DNA from: Eubacterium ruminantium
GTDB taxonomy: Bacteria > Bacillota > Clostridia > Lachnospirales > Lachnospiraceae
DNA length: 64,000 nucleotides
Assembly: GCF_900167085.1 (NCBI RefSeq)
Contig: NZ_FUXA01000006.1
Span: forward strand, 247,433 to 311,432
Direction of reading: 5' to 3'
Shown in pieces: positions 1 through 9,454 of the stretch (its first letter is position 1; every line of letters begins with the position of its first letter). A model generated the notes under the pieces. That model did no database searches, was not told the origin of the DNA, and was given only the letters and a program-made list of their open reading frames with translations. A program made the position numbers and the translations under genes.

Positions 1-137
1 ATAAAAAGTCTTCTTCCAAGCAGAAAGAATAATATTATCATAAGGACAGTAACCGGAAAAATCCTGCTCTTCAAATAATCAAGAAGAATATTTTTAAGGT
101 TTTCCAGAAATTCCTTTATCATTTTTAACGGATTCAT
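1..137 (-). CDS. mrdA: Penicillin-binding protein 2 (N-terminus only)
   Basis: Only the first 45 codons are in the window; the gene runs off the left edge. The ATG overlaps the mreD stop codon (ATGA), which indicates translational coupling. The visible peptide has a short basic and amphipathic cytosolic segment followed by a hydrophobic stretch at about residues 26-42, as expected for the signal anchor of a class B PBP. No catalytic motif is visible. The identity rests mainly on position: in Firmicutes the gene after mreC-mreD is usually the elongation transpeptidase PBP2. Another membrane protein cannot be excluded. Confidence 0.6.
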   Translation of the reverse strand, partial: MNPLKMIKEFLENLKNILLDYLKSRIFPVTVLMIILFFLLGRRLF

Positions 138-643
138 TTTTTAGCTTCACTTACCTTTTTCTTTAAATATTTGTTTATTCTAACGTAAACCCTGTAAACG
201 ATAACCGTAATAAGAACTGTATAAACCGTTCTCGGAAGTATTATATGAATAAGATAATATCCGACAGAAAGTCTATTTCTAAGAAGAAATGCAAATATAT
301 AAATCATAAACTGAATAAGCATTTCATCTACCATGGAAATGATAACCGGAAGCATTACATCTTCCATCATATAATTTCTGTGGAAAAATCCATTTACATA
401 TCCAATGACCATATAAAGGAACATGAACGGTCCAAGGAGGGTTCCGTAAAATACATCATAGAGTAAACCGCAGAAAAAGCCTGTTAAAAGGCCTTCTCTT
501 CGTCCACGCATTATTCCAAAAGACATAGTTATAACCAGTAAAAGATCAGGTGCGACCCCTACAACATCATGGTAATTAAACAATGTTGTCTGAAGCACAA
601 AAGATATGATTATAAGTACTGCTATAACTATAACTCTTCTCAT
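134..643 (-). CDS. mreD: Rod shape-determining protein MreD
   Basis: A 169-residue, very hydrophobic protein with about five predicted membrane helices and a basic C-terminus, matching the size and character of MreD. MreD is the integral membrane partner of MreC in the elongasome, linking MreB filaments to cell-wall synthesis. The gene directly follows mreC with overlapping start and stop codons, and its own stop overlaps the start of the next gene, so three to four proteins are made from one coupled message. MreD sequences diverge widely, so the call depends on hydrophobicity plus operon position. Confidence 0.88.
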   Translation of the reverse strand: MRRVIVIAVLIIISFVLQTTLFNYHDVVGVAPDLLLVITMSFGIMRGRREGLLTGFFCGLLYDVFYGTLLGPFMFLYMVIGYVNGFFHRNYMMEDVMLPVIISMVDEMLIQFMIYIFAFLLRNRLSVGYYLIHIILPRTVYTVLITVIVYRVYVRINKYLKKKVSEAKK

Positions 644-1497
644 CAGTAATCTACTACTCTCTTTCTGTCGATGATAACAAACACATCCTTAACATCCGAA
701 AAATCTACTGCCGGTGAGATCTTAGCAGTTTTTGTAAGGTTGTTTGAATCATACGAAATCTCTGTAACATAACCTATTGTAAGTCCGAAGAAATATCTGT
801 CCGAAACATTTGAGGTTATGACTCTGTCGCCAATTTCCACCTTGGCGTCTTTATTGATATCTTTAACAAGAAGATATCCCTGCTCCATAGTTTTAAGACT
901 GCCTTCAACATTACAAAGTGCATTATCTCTACCTACTTCAGCGGTTATATTGGATCTGTCATCGATGATTGCTCTAACTTTGGCATAATCATCATAAGAC
1001 TCAACTACTATACCTAAAAGTCCATTATCACAAAGGACATTACATCCTTCATATACACCGTCATTCAGACCTTTATCTATATAAAGTTCATTGAACCATG
1101 TACTCGAATCGGTTGAAAATACCCTGGCTGCTGTTTTATTGTATTCAGGATATTTTTCATCAAGTTCATATAAACTTCTTAATTCCTGAAGTTCAGACAG
1201 TTCAGCCTGATATTTAGCAGCTTCATTTTGATAGCTTTTTAATTCTTCTTTGAGTTCTTCATTTTCTTTACGAAGGGATTTAACATCACCAAAATAGTCG
1301 AGGCCTTTCGAAATCTTACCGCCTAACTTGTCTGCTCCTTCCTGAACAGGGACAATGAACTCCGCAAAGAATCCTTTGATTCTCTTTGTCTGATCTTTAA
1401 AGAAAATAGAGAAAACCAAAAAGATCACACATATAATTGTCAGCGCCAGGAATAAATATCTTGGGCTGATATCGCTTTTATTCTTCTTACTTTTCAT
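643..1497 (-). CDS. mreC: Rod shape-determining protein MreC
   Basis: A 284-residue protein with a short basic N-terminus, one membrane helix at about 13-33, a coiled coil at about 70-112 (KENEELKEEL pattern) and a C-terminal beta-rich domain at about 120-278. This is the MreC architecture. MreC sits outside the membrane, dimerises through the coiled coil and activates PBP2/RodA for lateral wall growth. Its start overlaps the radC stop in a TAATG arrangement. Order radC-mreC-mreD is common in Firmicutes, although mreB is not between radC and mreC here and must be elsewhere. Confidence 0.95.
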   Translation of the reverse strand: MKSKKNKSDISPRYLFLALTIICVIFLVFSIFFKDQTKRIKGFFAEFIVPVQEGADKLGGKISKGLDYFGDVKSLRKENEELKEELKSYQNEAAKYQAELSELQELRSLYELDEKYPEYNKTAARVFSTDSSTWFNELYIDKGLNDGVYEGCNVLCDNGLLGIVVESYDDYAKVRAIIDDRSNITAEVGRDNALCNVEGSLKTMEQGYLLVKDINKDAKVEIGDRVITSNVSDRYFFGLTIGYVTEISYDSNNLTKTAKISPAVDFSDVKDVFVIIDRKRVVDY

Positions 1498-2201
1498 TAT
1501 ATTAATCCTCTTTCATGGAGACTTACGTAACATCTGTCTCCGATGATAATATGATCAAGAACTCCTATACCAAGGTATTTTCCTGCCTCTATCACTCGTT
1601 TCGTAATGACTATATCCGCATCACTGGGATCCGGATCACCGGATGGATGATTATGAACCAGGACTATATTTACAGCATCACATTTAAGTGCTTCTATAAA
1701 AATCTCTCTTGGCGAAAGCAGCGACCGATTGACGGTGCCCTCTGAAAGAGTATTCCATCTTATTAATTCATTTGATGCCGAAAGAAATATAACTATAACC
1801 TTTTCTCTGGTAAGGAATCTACAATATTCCATATAATAATCAGCAATTTCAGCCGGAGATGAAAGATTTACATCTCGACTTTTTTTACTCATGGAAATGC
1901 GTCTCGATAATTCTGAGACAGCCATTACCTGACAGGCCTTGACACGACCGATTCCGGATATTTTGATCAGGTCATGATAAGACATATAATTTAGACCCAC
2001 AAGCCCTTTTTGAACCGGATGAGTATTTAAAACTCTTTGGGCAAGATGGATAACATTTTCATCTTTATTGCCACTTCCAAGAATAAGACTAAGGAGTTCC
2101 GCATCCGAAAGGCTTTCGATTCCTTTATGAAGAGCCTTTTCTCTGGGCCTTTCATTGGTATCCATATTGCTGATCTTCATCAGATTATTTTTTTCACTCA
2201 A
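1497..2201 (-). CDS. radC: RadC family JAB-domain protein
   Basis: A 234-residue protein. Residues 15-95 carry the UPF0758 N-terminal region with a helix-hairpin-helix like segment (ISGIGRVKACQ, 81-91). Residues 112-234 form a JAB/MPN metalloprotease-like domain with the metal-binding pattern HNHPSGDPDPSDAD (His183, His185, Asp194). Historically linked to DNA repair, but the biochemical role of RadC is unresolved. I place the start at a TTG because GGAGG lies 6 nt upstream. The gene leads directly into mreC with a one-base overlap. Confidence 0.92.
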   Translation of the reverse strand: MSEKNNLMKISNMDTNERPREKALHKGIESLSDAELLSLILGSGNKDENVIHLAQRVLNTHPVQKGLVGLNYMSYHDLIKISGIGRVKACQVMAVSELSRRISMSKKSRDVNLSSPAEIADYYMEYCRFLTREKVIVIFLSASNELIRWNTLSEGTVNRSLLSPREIFIEALKCDAVNIVLVHNHPSGDPDPSDADIVITKRVIEAGKYLGIGVLDHIIIGDRCYVSLHERGLI

Positions 2202-2267
2202 CTTATACCTCCTTCTCGCCTCTCCAAGTGCAAAAAGAAGTCAAGTCAAAACAAACTATACTAGAGT

Positions 2268-3557
2268 TTACAATATTGCCAATTTTTTTTCTACAATTTT
2301 CTGAACCGACATCATAATACCGAATTTAGCATGCGGATATGTAAGTCCACCCTGGAAATATACGGCATATGGTTCTTTCATAGGTGCATCTGCAGATAAT
2401 TCTATTGATGAACCGGAAACAAAAGTACCGGCAGCCATTATAACATCACTGTCATATCCCGGCATAGCCCATGGTACAGGCTTAACAAAACTATCGACCG
2501 GTGCTGCAGCTTGGATACCTTCACAGAATGCTTTAACTGCTTCAGGATTTCCGAGTGTTACTGCCTGAATGATATCAGCTCTTTCTTCAACACTGTTAGG
2601 AATCGCTGTAAAACCAAGTTTTTCATATATATTTGCAGCAAAAATTGCTCCTTTAAGAGCACTGGCTGTAACAGTAGGTGCAAAGAAAAGTCCCTGAAGG
2701 AAATCTCTTGTTGCTCCCATACTAGCTCCCACTTCTTTACCGAGTCCCGGAGTTGTAAGTCGTATTGCTGCATTTTCAACACATTCTTTAGTACCGCAGA
2801 TATATCCGCCGCACTTAGCAAGTCCTCCTCCCGGATTCTTGATAAGAGAGCCGACAACCATATCAGCTCCAAATTCAGAAGGCTCAACTGTTTCCACGAA
2901 TTCACCGTAACAATTATCAACCATAACTATCACATCAGGTTTTATGCTTTTAACAAATTGTATAGCCTCAGCTATTTCTGAAACAGTAAGACTCTTTCTT
3001 GTATCGTAACCTTTGGAACGCTGAATCTCTATAAGTTTTGTTTCAGGTTTAATTGCATTTTTAATATTTTCAAAATCAAATCGTCCATCAGGTAAAAGAT
3101 CAACCTGGTCATATCCTATACCAAACTCGGCAAGGGAACCCTTTTCAGGTCTTACACCTATAACTCCCTGAAGAGTATCATATACCTTGCCTGCTATAGA
3201 TAACATCCTGTCTCCGGGTCTAAGATTACCTGAAAGCGCAAGTGTCAGCGCATGTGTACCGCATGTTATCTGACTTCTTACAAGAGCATCTTCTGTTCTA
3301 AATACATTTGCATATATTTTTTCAAGAGTATCTCTTCCTGTATCCGTATAACCGTATCCGGTTGCTCCGTACAGATGGCTCTCCTCAAGTTTTGCTTCCT
3401 GCATCGCCCTTATTACTTTAACACTATTTTGCTCTGCAACAAGGTCGATTTTATTAAATCTTTCCTTAAGACTCTCTTCTGTTTCTGCAGCAAAATCATA
3501 AATCTTACTGTCTATACCAAGAGATATATAATATTCTTTTAACTTATCCATTTTCAA
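2268..3557 (-). CDS. Methionine gamma-lyase family PLP protein (YnbB-like)
   Basis: A 429-residue fold-type I PLP enzyme of the family often labelled 'aluminium resistance protein' or methionine gamma-lyase family (PF06838). The visible features are a cofactor-binding CGTHALTLAL segment (99-108), the aspartate of VDNCYGEF (214) and the probable PLP lysine in GSLIKNPGGGLAKCGG (Lys240). The substrate is not firmly established for this family. In many Clostridia it follows the mutS-mutL-miaA-hfq cluster, as here, although hfq is not present in the window. The miaA stop is 8 bp from its end on the same strand. Confidence 0.85.
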   Translation of the reverse strand: MKMDKLKEYYISLGIDSKIYDFAAETEESLKERFNKIDLVAEQNSVKVIRAMQEAKLEESHLYGATGYGYTDTGRDTLEKIYANVFRTEDALVRSQITCGTHALTLALSGNLRPGDRMLSIAGKVYDTLQGVIGVRPEKGSLAEFGIGYDQVDLLPDGRFDFENIKNAIKPETKLIEIQRSKGYDTRKSLTVSEIAEAIQFVKSIKPDVIVMVDNCYGEFVETVEPSEFGADMVVGSLIKNPGGGLAKCGGYICGTKECVENAAIRLTTPGLGKEVGASMGATRDFLQGLFFAPTVTASALKGAIFAANIYEKLGFTAIPNSVEERADIIQAVTLGNPEAVKAFCEGIQAAAPVDSFVKPVPWAMPGYDSDVIMAAGTFVSGSSIELSADAPMKEPYAVYFQGGLTYPHAKFGIMMSVQKIVEKKLAIL

Positions 3558-3565
3558 ATCCTCTG

Positions 3566-4537
3566 TTACTTTTTATTTCCAATGTTCTTATCATATATTT
3601 CAAGTATATATTTAAGCATCATTTCTTCATTTTCAAATTCATCTTTATTGATCCAGATTACATCTTTTTCTCTTCTGTACCATGTAAGCTGTCTTTTGGC
3701 AAAATGCCTTGTATTTATCTTAATATTGTAAATGCATTCGTCCTTCGTGCAGTTACCGTTAAGATAATCAATGATTTCCTTATATCCGATGCCCTGCATT
3801 GATGTAAGGGATTTATCATATCCCATATCAAGAAGCATTTTCACTTCTTCTATGAGACCGTTTTCTATCATAATATCAACTCTTTGATTAATCCTGTCAT
3901 AAAGCCTTTCCCTGTCCATAGTCAGAACAAAATAAAGGAAATTATATGGGGATTTTTTACTTTTCTGAGTCTCATTATGTTCTGAGATCTTCATTGAAGT
4001 CTTATGATAAAAATCAAGAGCTCTGATAACTCTTTTTACATTATTTTTATGAATGATCTCTGCTGACTCCGGATCTATCTCCTGAAGCTTTTTATATAAT
4101 TTATCAGGCCCGTCCGGCATTTCGGAAATTCTTTGAAGTTCTTCCTTATAACCGTCCTCTTCTTCAGGATCAAAACTTATATCATTAAGAAGAGCCTGAA
4201 TATAAAATGCAGTTCCACCGGCTATTATCGGAATATTTCCTCTATTATAAATTTCTTCTGTAATCTTCTTGGATATATTCTTAAACTCGGAAACGTTGAA
4301 ACTATGATCCGGCATAAAAATGTCTATCATATGGTGTTTTATCCCGTTCATTTCCTGAGGCATTATCTTGGCTGTTCCAATATCCATCTTCTTATAAACT
4401 TGCATAGAATCAGCGGAAATGATTTCTCCTCCGACCTTTTTTGCAAATTTAACAGACAGATCTGTTTTACCCACAGCCGTGGGACCTGTGATTATCACGA
4501 GAGGTATTCTGTTGTTATATAAAACCGTTTCACTCAT
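3566..4537 (-). CDS. miaA: tRNA dimethylallyltransferase MiaA
   Basis: A 323-residue enzyme that transfers a dimethylallyl group to N6 of A37 in tRNAs reading UNN codons. The P-loop GPTAVGKT sits at 18-25, the substrate motif ISADSMQVY follows at about 40-48, and the C-terminus has the family's conserved GIGYKEI and RQLTWYRR segments. MiaB, encoded 5 kb upstream in the same cluster, methylthiolates the product, so the two act in sequence on the same base. It is separated from mutL by a 154-bp gap that contains a tandem repeat. Confidence 0.97.
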   Translation of the reverse strand: MSETVLYNNRIPLVIITGPTAVGKTDLSVKFAKKVGGEIISADSMQVYKKMDIGTAKIMPQEMNGIKHHMIDIFMPDHSFNVSEFKNISKKITEEIYNRGNIPIIAGGTAFYIQALLNDISFDPEEEDGYKEELQRISEMPDGPDKLYKKLQEIDPESAEIIHKNNVKRVIRALDFYHKTSMKISEHNETQKSKKSPYNFLYFVLTMDRERLYDRINQRVDIMIENGLIEEVKMLLDMGYDKSLTSMQGIGYKEIIDYLNGNCTKDECIYNIKINTRHFAKRQLTWYRREKDVIWINKDEFENEEMMLKYILEIYDKNIGNKK

Positions 4538-4589
4538 ATCCTGATATATCCTGACTATTTTCTAATCTTCTATATATTTAATATACCGG

Positions 4590-4651
4590 CTGTTAATTAT
4601 AGATACTTTTAACATCCCGACTGTTGATTATAGATACTTTTAACATCCCGA
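4590..4651. repeat. 31-bp tandem duplication between mutL and miaA
   Basis: Two adjacent 31-bp copies (4590-4620 and 4621-4651) differ at a single base. Each runs from CTGTT to CATCCCGA and contains the core ATAGATACTTTTAACATCCC. A shorter degraded match (CTATTTTATTACAGATA) follows. The unit does not form an obvious hairpin. It is probably a recent slippage duplication in non-coding spacer. Confidence 0.9.
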
Positions 4652-4691
4652 CTATTTTATTACAGATAAAATAAAATTTCCTGATATTTTT

Positions 4692-6716
4692 TTAATTAAC
4701 TATACGTTTAAATTTTTTCTCAAGATCCTGCTTTGTCAGCTTTATAATTGTAGGTCTTCCGTGCGGACATGTATATGGATTTTCAAGAGTAAGTAAGTCT
4801 TCGATAAGATGCTGTGCTTCTTCGAAACTTATTTTCTGATTACCCTTTACTGCCGCTTTACATCCCATAGTTGCCAGTCTATGGACAAATATATCTTCAT
4901 TTATTCCTGAAATATTTTGAGTCAGATATGATACAAATTCAAGGAAAACATCCCTTCCCGAAATGTCAATAAAATTAACCGGCATGGCGCTTAATTTAAC
5001 TTCATTTCCACCAAATTCATCAATCTCAAAACCTGATTTCAAAAAATATTCTCTGTTCTTCATGACAGCATCCATTTCAACAGCCGAAAGCGATATTACT
5101 TCAGGCGGAAATATCTTCTGCGAAACAATACTTCTTTCCTTAAATGCTTTGAGGAATCTTTCATAATTTACTTTCTCGTGTGCCGCATGCTGATCCATGA
5201 GATACAAAGTATCATTATACTGTGTTATCCAATAAGTATCAAATACAAGTCCGATAATTTTATGATGAGAAATAGCTTCTTTCGAAATATAGTCATCATC
5301 AAAAAGATTCTTTTGGACTGTTTCTATCTCTTTTTGTTCATGTGTTTCATTAAAGATCTTTGCTGATTCATCTTTATAATCTTCTGTTTTATTTTGAGCA
5401 GAATCTTTTTCTTCGCCGTAAATCTTACTCTTTTCGTTTACTTCCGCCAGATATTCTTTAGGAAGCAGTTTTTCAAGAATTGAGTAAGACCCCATTGAAG
5501 GCTTTTTAATATTCGGTTTTAATGTATTATTGTTGCTGCTGTGCTTACTGAAATTTGAAACAGTACTGCTTGATGTACTTGCTGAATCACTTACAGTATT
5601 ACTCTTACTTTCTGCAGTATTTTCTAAATTACGTATATTATTATTTATACCGCCATCTGACGTATTCGAATTATTTACAACTTTTTTCTCGGCCTCGGTT
5701 TTATTTTCACTGATATTAAAACCTGGCATATATTCTCTTTCGGAAAGAGCATCAGAAACAGCATGAAAAGTGGCTGAAAACAGAGCTTTTTCATTATAAT
5801 ATTTAAATTCCTTTTTGGTCGGATGGATATTTACATCGCACATTGTTGGATCCATCTGGAAGAAAAGTGCTGTAAAAGGAAATTTATGCTGCATGATTCT
5901 TGTTTTATACGCTTCTTCTATAGCCTTTGCGATAACAACATTTGTTATATATCGGCCATTTACGAAGTAATTTTCAAAACTTCTGTTACCTTTCGAAATG
6001 AAAGGCTTTCCGATATATCCGGATATCTTGATTCCATCCGAAGTATGATCTACAGGAAGAAGGTTATTACTGATATCTCGTCCATATATACCATAAATAG
6101 TATCTTTTACCTTACCATTTCCCGATGTACTGAGAACAGTTTTACCATTTGATATCAGTCTGAAACTGATTGAAGGATGCGATAAAGAAATTCTGATCAT
6201 AAGATCATTTATATATGAACCCTCTGTTACTGATGTTTTCAAAAACTTAAGGCGGGCCGGAGTATTAAAGAAAATATTTTTCGAAATGATAGTTGTTCCG
6301 TCAGGTGCACCGGCTTCAGAAAACTCTATTTCCTTGCCGCCGTTGATCATATATCTAACACCTGTCAGACTGTCTCTTTTCTTTGTTACCATTTCAGTTT
6401 CTGTTACTGCAGCTATTGTTGAAAGAGCCTCGCCTCTAAAACCAAGAGTCATAATACCTTCAAGATCTTCCGAAGTAAGAAGTTTACTTGTTGCATGACG
6501 CATATAAGCCTTTCTAACTTCGTCTTTATCAATGCCATCGCCATTATCCGTAACTCTTATATAAGAAATGCCGCCGTTCTTTATCTCAACAGTGATATTT
6601 GTGGCATTGGCGTCCAAAGAGTTTTCCACAAGCTCTTTGACGATAGACATAGGTCGTTCTATAACTTCACCTGCTGCTATTTTATTTATAGTATTTTGAT
6701 CAAGTATATTTATCAC
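4692..6716 (-). CDS. mutL: DNA mismatch repair protein MutL
   Basis: About 674 residues. The N-terminal GHKL ATPase is clear (NKIAAGEVIERP, DNGDGI, GFRGEALSTIA). A long, low-complexity Asn/Ser-rich linker spans about 340-475. The C-terminal domain has the metal-dependent endonuclease motif DQHAAHEKVNYE at about 508-519, then ACKAAVKG and CPHGRP near 650. This motif marks the nicking type of MutL used in bacteria without MutH. I chose a GTG start at 6716 because GGGAG lies 7 nt upstream and the protein then begins INILDQNTI, as in other MutL proteins. An in-frame TTG 21 bp further upstream lacks a ribosome binding site. Confidence 0.97.
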   Translation of the reverse strand: MINILDQNTINKIAAGEVIERPMSIVKELVENSLDANATNITVEIKNGGISYIRVTDNGDGIDKDEVRKAYMRHATSKLLTSEDLEGIMTLGFRGEALSTIAAVTETEMVTKKRDSLTGVRYMINGGKEIEFSEAGAPDGTTIISKNIFFNTPARLKFLKTSVTEGSYINDLMIRISLSHPSISFRLISNGKTVLSTSGNGKVKDTIYGIYGRDISNNLLPVDHTSDGIKISGYIGKPFISKGNRSFENYFVNGRYITNVVIAKAIEEAYKTRIMQHKFPFTALFFQMDPTMCDVNIHPTKKEFKYYNEKALFSATFHAVSDALSEREYMPGFNISENKTEAEKKVVNNSNTSDGGINNNIRNLENTAESKSNTVSDSASTSSSTVSNFSKHSSNNNTLKPNIKKPSMGSYSILEKLLPKEYLAEVNEKSKIYGEEKDSAQNKTEDYKDESAKIFNETHEQKEIETVQKNLFDDDYISKEAISHHKIIGLVFDTYWITQYNDTLYLMDQHAAHEKVNYERFLKAFKERSIVSQKIFPPEVISLSAVEMDAVMKNREYFLKSGFEIDEFGGNEVKLSAMPVNFIDISGRDVFLEFVSYLTQNISGINEDIFVHRLATMGCKAAVKGNQKISFEEAQHLIEDLLTLENPYTCPHGRPTIIKLTKQDLEKKFKRIVN

Positions 6717-6759
6717 TTTATCTCTCCCATAAATCAAAGGCTCTTAATCGAAAAATTTA

Positions 6760-9408
6760 TTATGAATTAAGCCTTTTCTTAAGCTCCTGAAGATACAGCA
6801 TCGCTTTCATCGGCGTCATATTATCAAGATCCATATCCTTTAATTCGGCAGCAATGCTTATCTCTTCACTGCTTCCGAAAAATGAAAGCTGACCCGGTTC
6901 TTCATTTTTAACCGTCTTTTTATTTTTTACTTTATTTTCAATAGAATTATTTACTTTAAGGTCTCTGACTTTTCCTGTGAGATCCTCTTCAGCAAGAAAA
7001 TCCGAAATCTCCCTTGCTCTGTCAATTACAGCATCAGGAACTCCTGCAAGTTTTGCGACTTCGACACCGTAGGACCTGTCTGTCCCGCCCTTAATAATCT
7101 TTCTTATAAATACAATTGAGTCGCCCTGCTGCTTAATGGCAATGCAGTAATTATTTACAGATGAAAGCTTGCCTTCAAGTTCGGTAAGTTCATGATAATG
7201 CGTTGCAAATAAAGTTTTTGCACCAAGAATATTACTGTCTGCGATATATTCAACCACAGACCATGCTATAGCAAGCCCGTCAAATGTAGATGTTCCTCTT
7301 CCGATCTCATCAAGGATTATAAGTGAATTTCTTGTAGCATTTCTAAGAATATTAGCCACTTCACTCATTTCAACCATAAATGTTGATTGTCCGGATGCAA
7401 GGTCATCGCTTGCTCCGACTCTTGTAAATATTCTGTCGCAGAGACATATTTTAGCAGATTCACAAGGTACAAATGAACCCATCTGTGCCATGAGAACTAT
7501 TATGGCACTCTGTCTCATGTAAGTTGATTTACCTGCCATATTCGGACCTGTTATGATCGCAATCCTGTTCTCTGTGTTATCAAGGAAGGTATCATTCGGA
7601 ACAAATGAATCATTACCAAGCATATTTTCAACCACAGGATGTCTTCCGTTTTTGATATCTATAACACCGTCTTCATTTATATCAGGTCTGACATAATTAT
7701 TTCTGACTGCAACAAATGAAAGTGAACTAAGAGCATCAGTTAAAGCTATATCATCCGCTGTTTCTTGAACTCTCTTGGTTTCAGCTGCCAGCTTTTCTCT
7801 TAATTCCACATATTCATCATATTCAAGGGCATATAATTTATCTTCAGCACCGAGAATTTTATCAGAAAGTTCATTTAACTCATCAGTTGTATATCTTTCG
7901 GCATTTGCAAGGGTCTGCTTTCTTATAAAGTAGTCCGGAACCTTATCTTTAAATGAATTAGTAACCTCAAGATAATATCCGAATACTTTATTATATTTAA
8001 CTTTAAGATTCTTGATGCCTGTAGCTTCTCTTTCTTTATCTTCCAATGCAGCAAGGAGGTCTTTGGCATTTTTTCTTATCATCTTAAATTCATCAATGGC
8101 CGCAGAATATCCCGGCTTAAAAATGCCGCCTTCTTTAATAGTTATAGGTGCATCTTCATCGATGGATTCTTCAAGAATTTCATATATATCTTCCAATGGA
8201 TCAAATGATTCATACATTGATTTGAAAATCTTACAATCGAATTCATTTATAAGATTTTTTATAAAAGGAAGAAGTTTCAGAGAATTTTTGAAACTGAGAA
8301 GATCCCTTGGATTTGCTGTTCTTATGGATATTCTTGTCATAAGCCTTTCAAGATCGTAAATAGAGCTGAGATATTCTCTCATTTCATCACGGCTTATGAG
8401 ATTATCATTAAGCGCTTCTATCGCATCAAGTCTTGCATTTATATCATCTTTACGAAGAAGAGGCTGTTCAACGAATGTACGAAGTTTTCTGGCACCCATT
8501 GCAGTCTTTGTCTTATCAAGCACCCATAAAAGAGAACCTGTTCTCTTCTTATCACGTAAAGTTTCAGTGAGTTCAAGATTTCTTCTTGTTGAAGAATCAA
8601 TAAGCATATACTGATCTGAAAAATATAAATTCACATTATTGATCTGCTCCAAAGCATTCATCTGTGTATCATAAAGATATCTGATAAGTGCACCGGAACT
8701 TATTATACATGCAGGAAAATCCTTAAGTCCAAGACCTTCCACCGAAGAAACCTTGAACTGTCTGTTGATCATTCCTACAGAATCATCATAATTAAAATAG
8801 TGCTGAGGAGCTACGCTGCTTATTGTATTATTCTTCTCCGAAACGAACTGAATATCGACTCCTGACATTTCGAAAGCCTCCTGATATATGATCTCACGAG
8901 GCTCGAATTTATTAATCTCATCAACAACTTTTGATGCTTCATTTACAGTTGTAGTCATAAATACACCGGTCGAGATATCGGTAACTGCTATACCGAAATC
9001 TTCACCGGAGTATGAAATGCACATAAGATAATTATTTTTATCATCATCAAGGGTTTCGGCAGCCATATTGGTTCCGGGAGTAACAATCTTAATGACCTTT
9101 CTTTCAACCAGACCTTTGGCGAGTTTCGGATCCTGAACCTGCTCACATATAGCTACTTTATATCCTTTATCAACCAGTTTTGTTATATAAAGATCTGCGG
9201 CATGAAACGGTATTCCGCACATAGGAGCTCTTTCACTAAGTCCGCAATCCTTACCTGTTAAAGTAAGCTCAAGCTCCTTTGATACAAGTATTGCATCATC
9301 GAAGAACATTTCATAAAAGTCTCCGAGTCTGTAAAAAAGTATCATGTCTTTATATTCTTCTTTTGTCTTTAAGTAATGCTCCATCATTGGAGAAAGTTTG
9401 TCTGCCAT
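6760..9408 (-). CDS. mutS: DNA mismatch repair protein MutS
   Basis: An 882-residue MutS with all expected domains. The mismatch-reading Phe-X-Glu motif is FYE at 31-33, followed by connector, lever and clamp regions. The ABC ATPase has Walker A GPNMAGKST and Walker B ILDEIGRGTSTFDG. MutS recognises mispairs and recruits MutL. The gene lies 43 bp upstream of mutL and 46 bp downstream of miaB, so the three are probably cotranscribed. A Lys/Asn-rich tether precedes the C-terminal tail. Confidence 0.98.
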   Translation of the reverse strand: MADKLSPMMEHYLKTKEEYKDMILFYRLGDFYEMFFDDAILVSKELELTLTGKDCGLSERAPMCGIPFHAADLYITKLVDKGYKVAICEQVQDPKLAKGLVERKVIKIVTPGTNMAAETLDDDKNNYLMCISYSGEDFGIAVTDISTGVFMTTTVNEASKVVDEINKFEPREIIYQEAFEMSGVDIQFVSEKNNTISSVAPQHYFNYDDSVGMINRQFKVSSVEGLGLKDFPACIISSGALIRYLYDTQMNALEQINNVNLYFSDQYMLIDSSTRRNLELTETLRDKKRTGSLLWVLDKTKTAMGARKLRTFVEQPLLRKDDINARLDAIEALNDNLISRDEMREYLSSIYDLERLMTRISIRTANPRDLLSFKNSLKLLPFIKNLINEFDCKIFKSMYESFDPLEDIYEILEESIDEDAPITIKEGGIFKPGYSAAIDEFKMIRKNAKDLLAALEDKEREATGIKNLKVKYNKVFGYYLEVTNSFKDKVPDYFIRKQTLANAERYTTDELNELSDKILGAEDKLYALEYDEYVELREKLAAETKRVQETADDIALTDALSSLSFVAVRNNYVRPDINEDGVIDIKNGRHPVVENMLGNDSFVPNDTFLDNTENRIAIITGPNMAGKSTYMRQSAIIVLMAQMGSFVPCESAKICLCDRIFTRVGASDDLASGQSTFMVEMSEVANILRNATRNSLIILDEIGRGTSTFDGLAIAWSVVEYIADSNILGAKTLFATHYHELTELEGKLSSVNNYCIAIKQQGDSIVFIRKIIKGGTDRSYGVEVAKLAGVPDAVIDRAREISDFLAEEDLTGKVRDLKVNNSIENKVKNKKTVKNEEPGQLSFFGSSEEISIAAELKDMDLDNMTPMKAMLYLQELKKRLNS

Positions 9409-9454
9409 TTTTTTACCTTTTAGTTTATTTTATAATGCAGGGAAATACTGATAT

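Noticed and set aside
2511..2981. A 156-codon plus-strand frame opposite the PLP lyase-like gene
   Set aside because: Cys/Ser/Phe-rich antisense translation of a well-supported gene.
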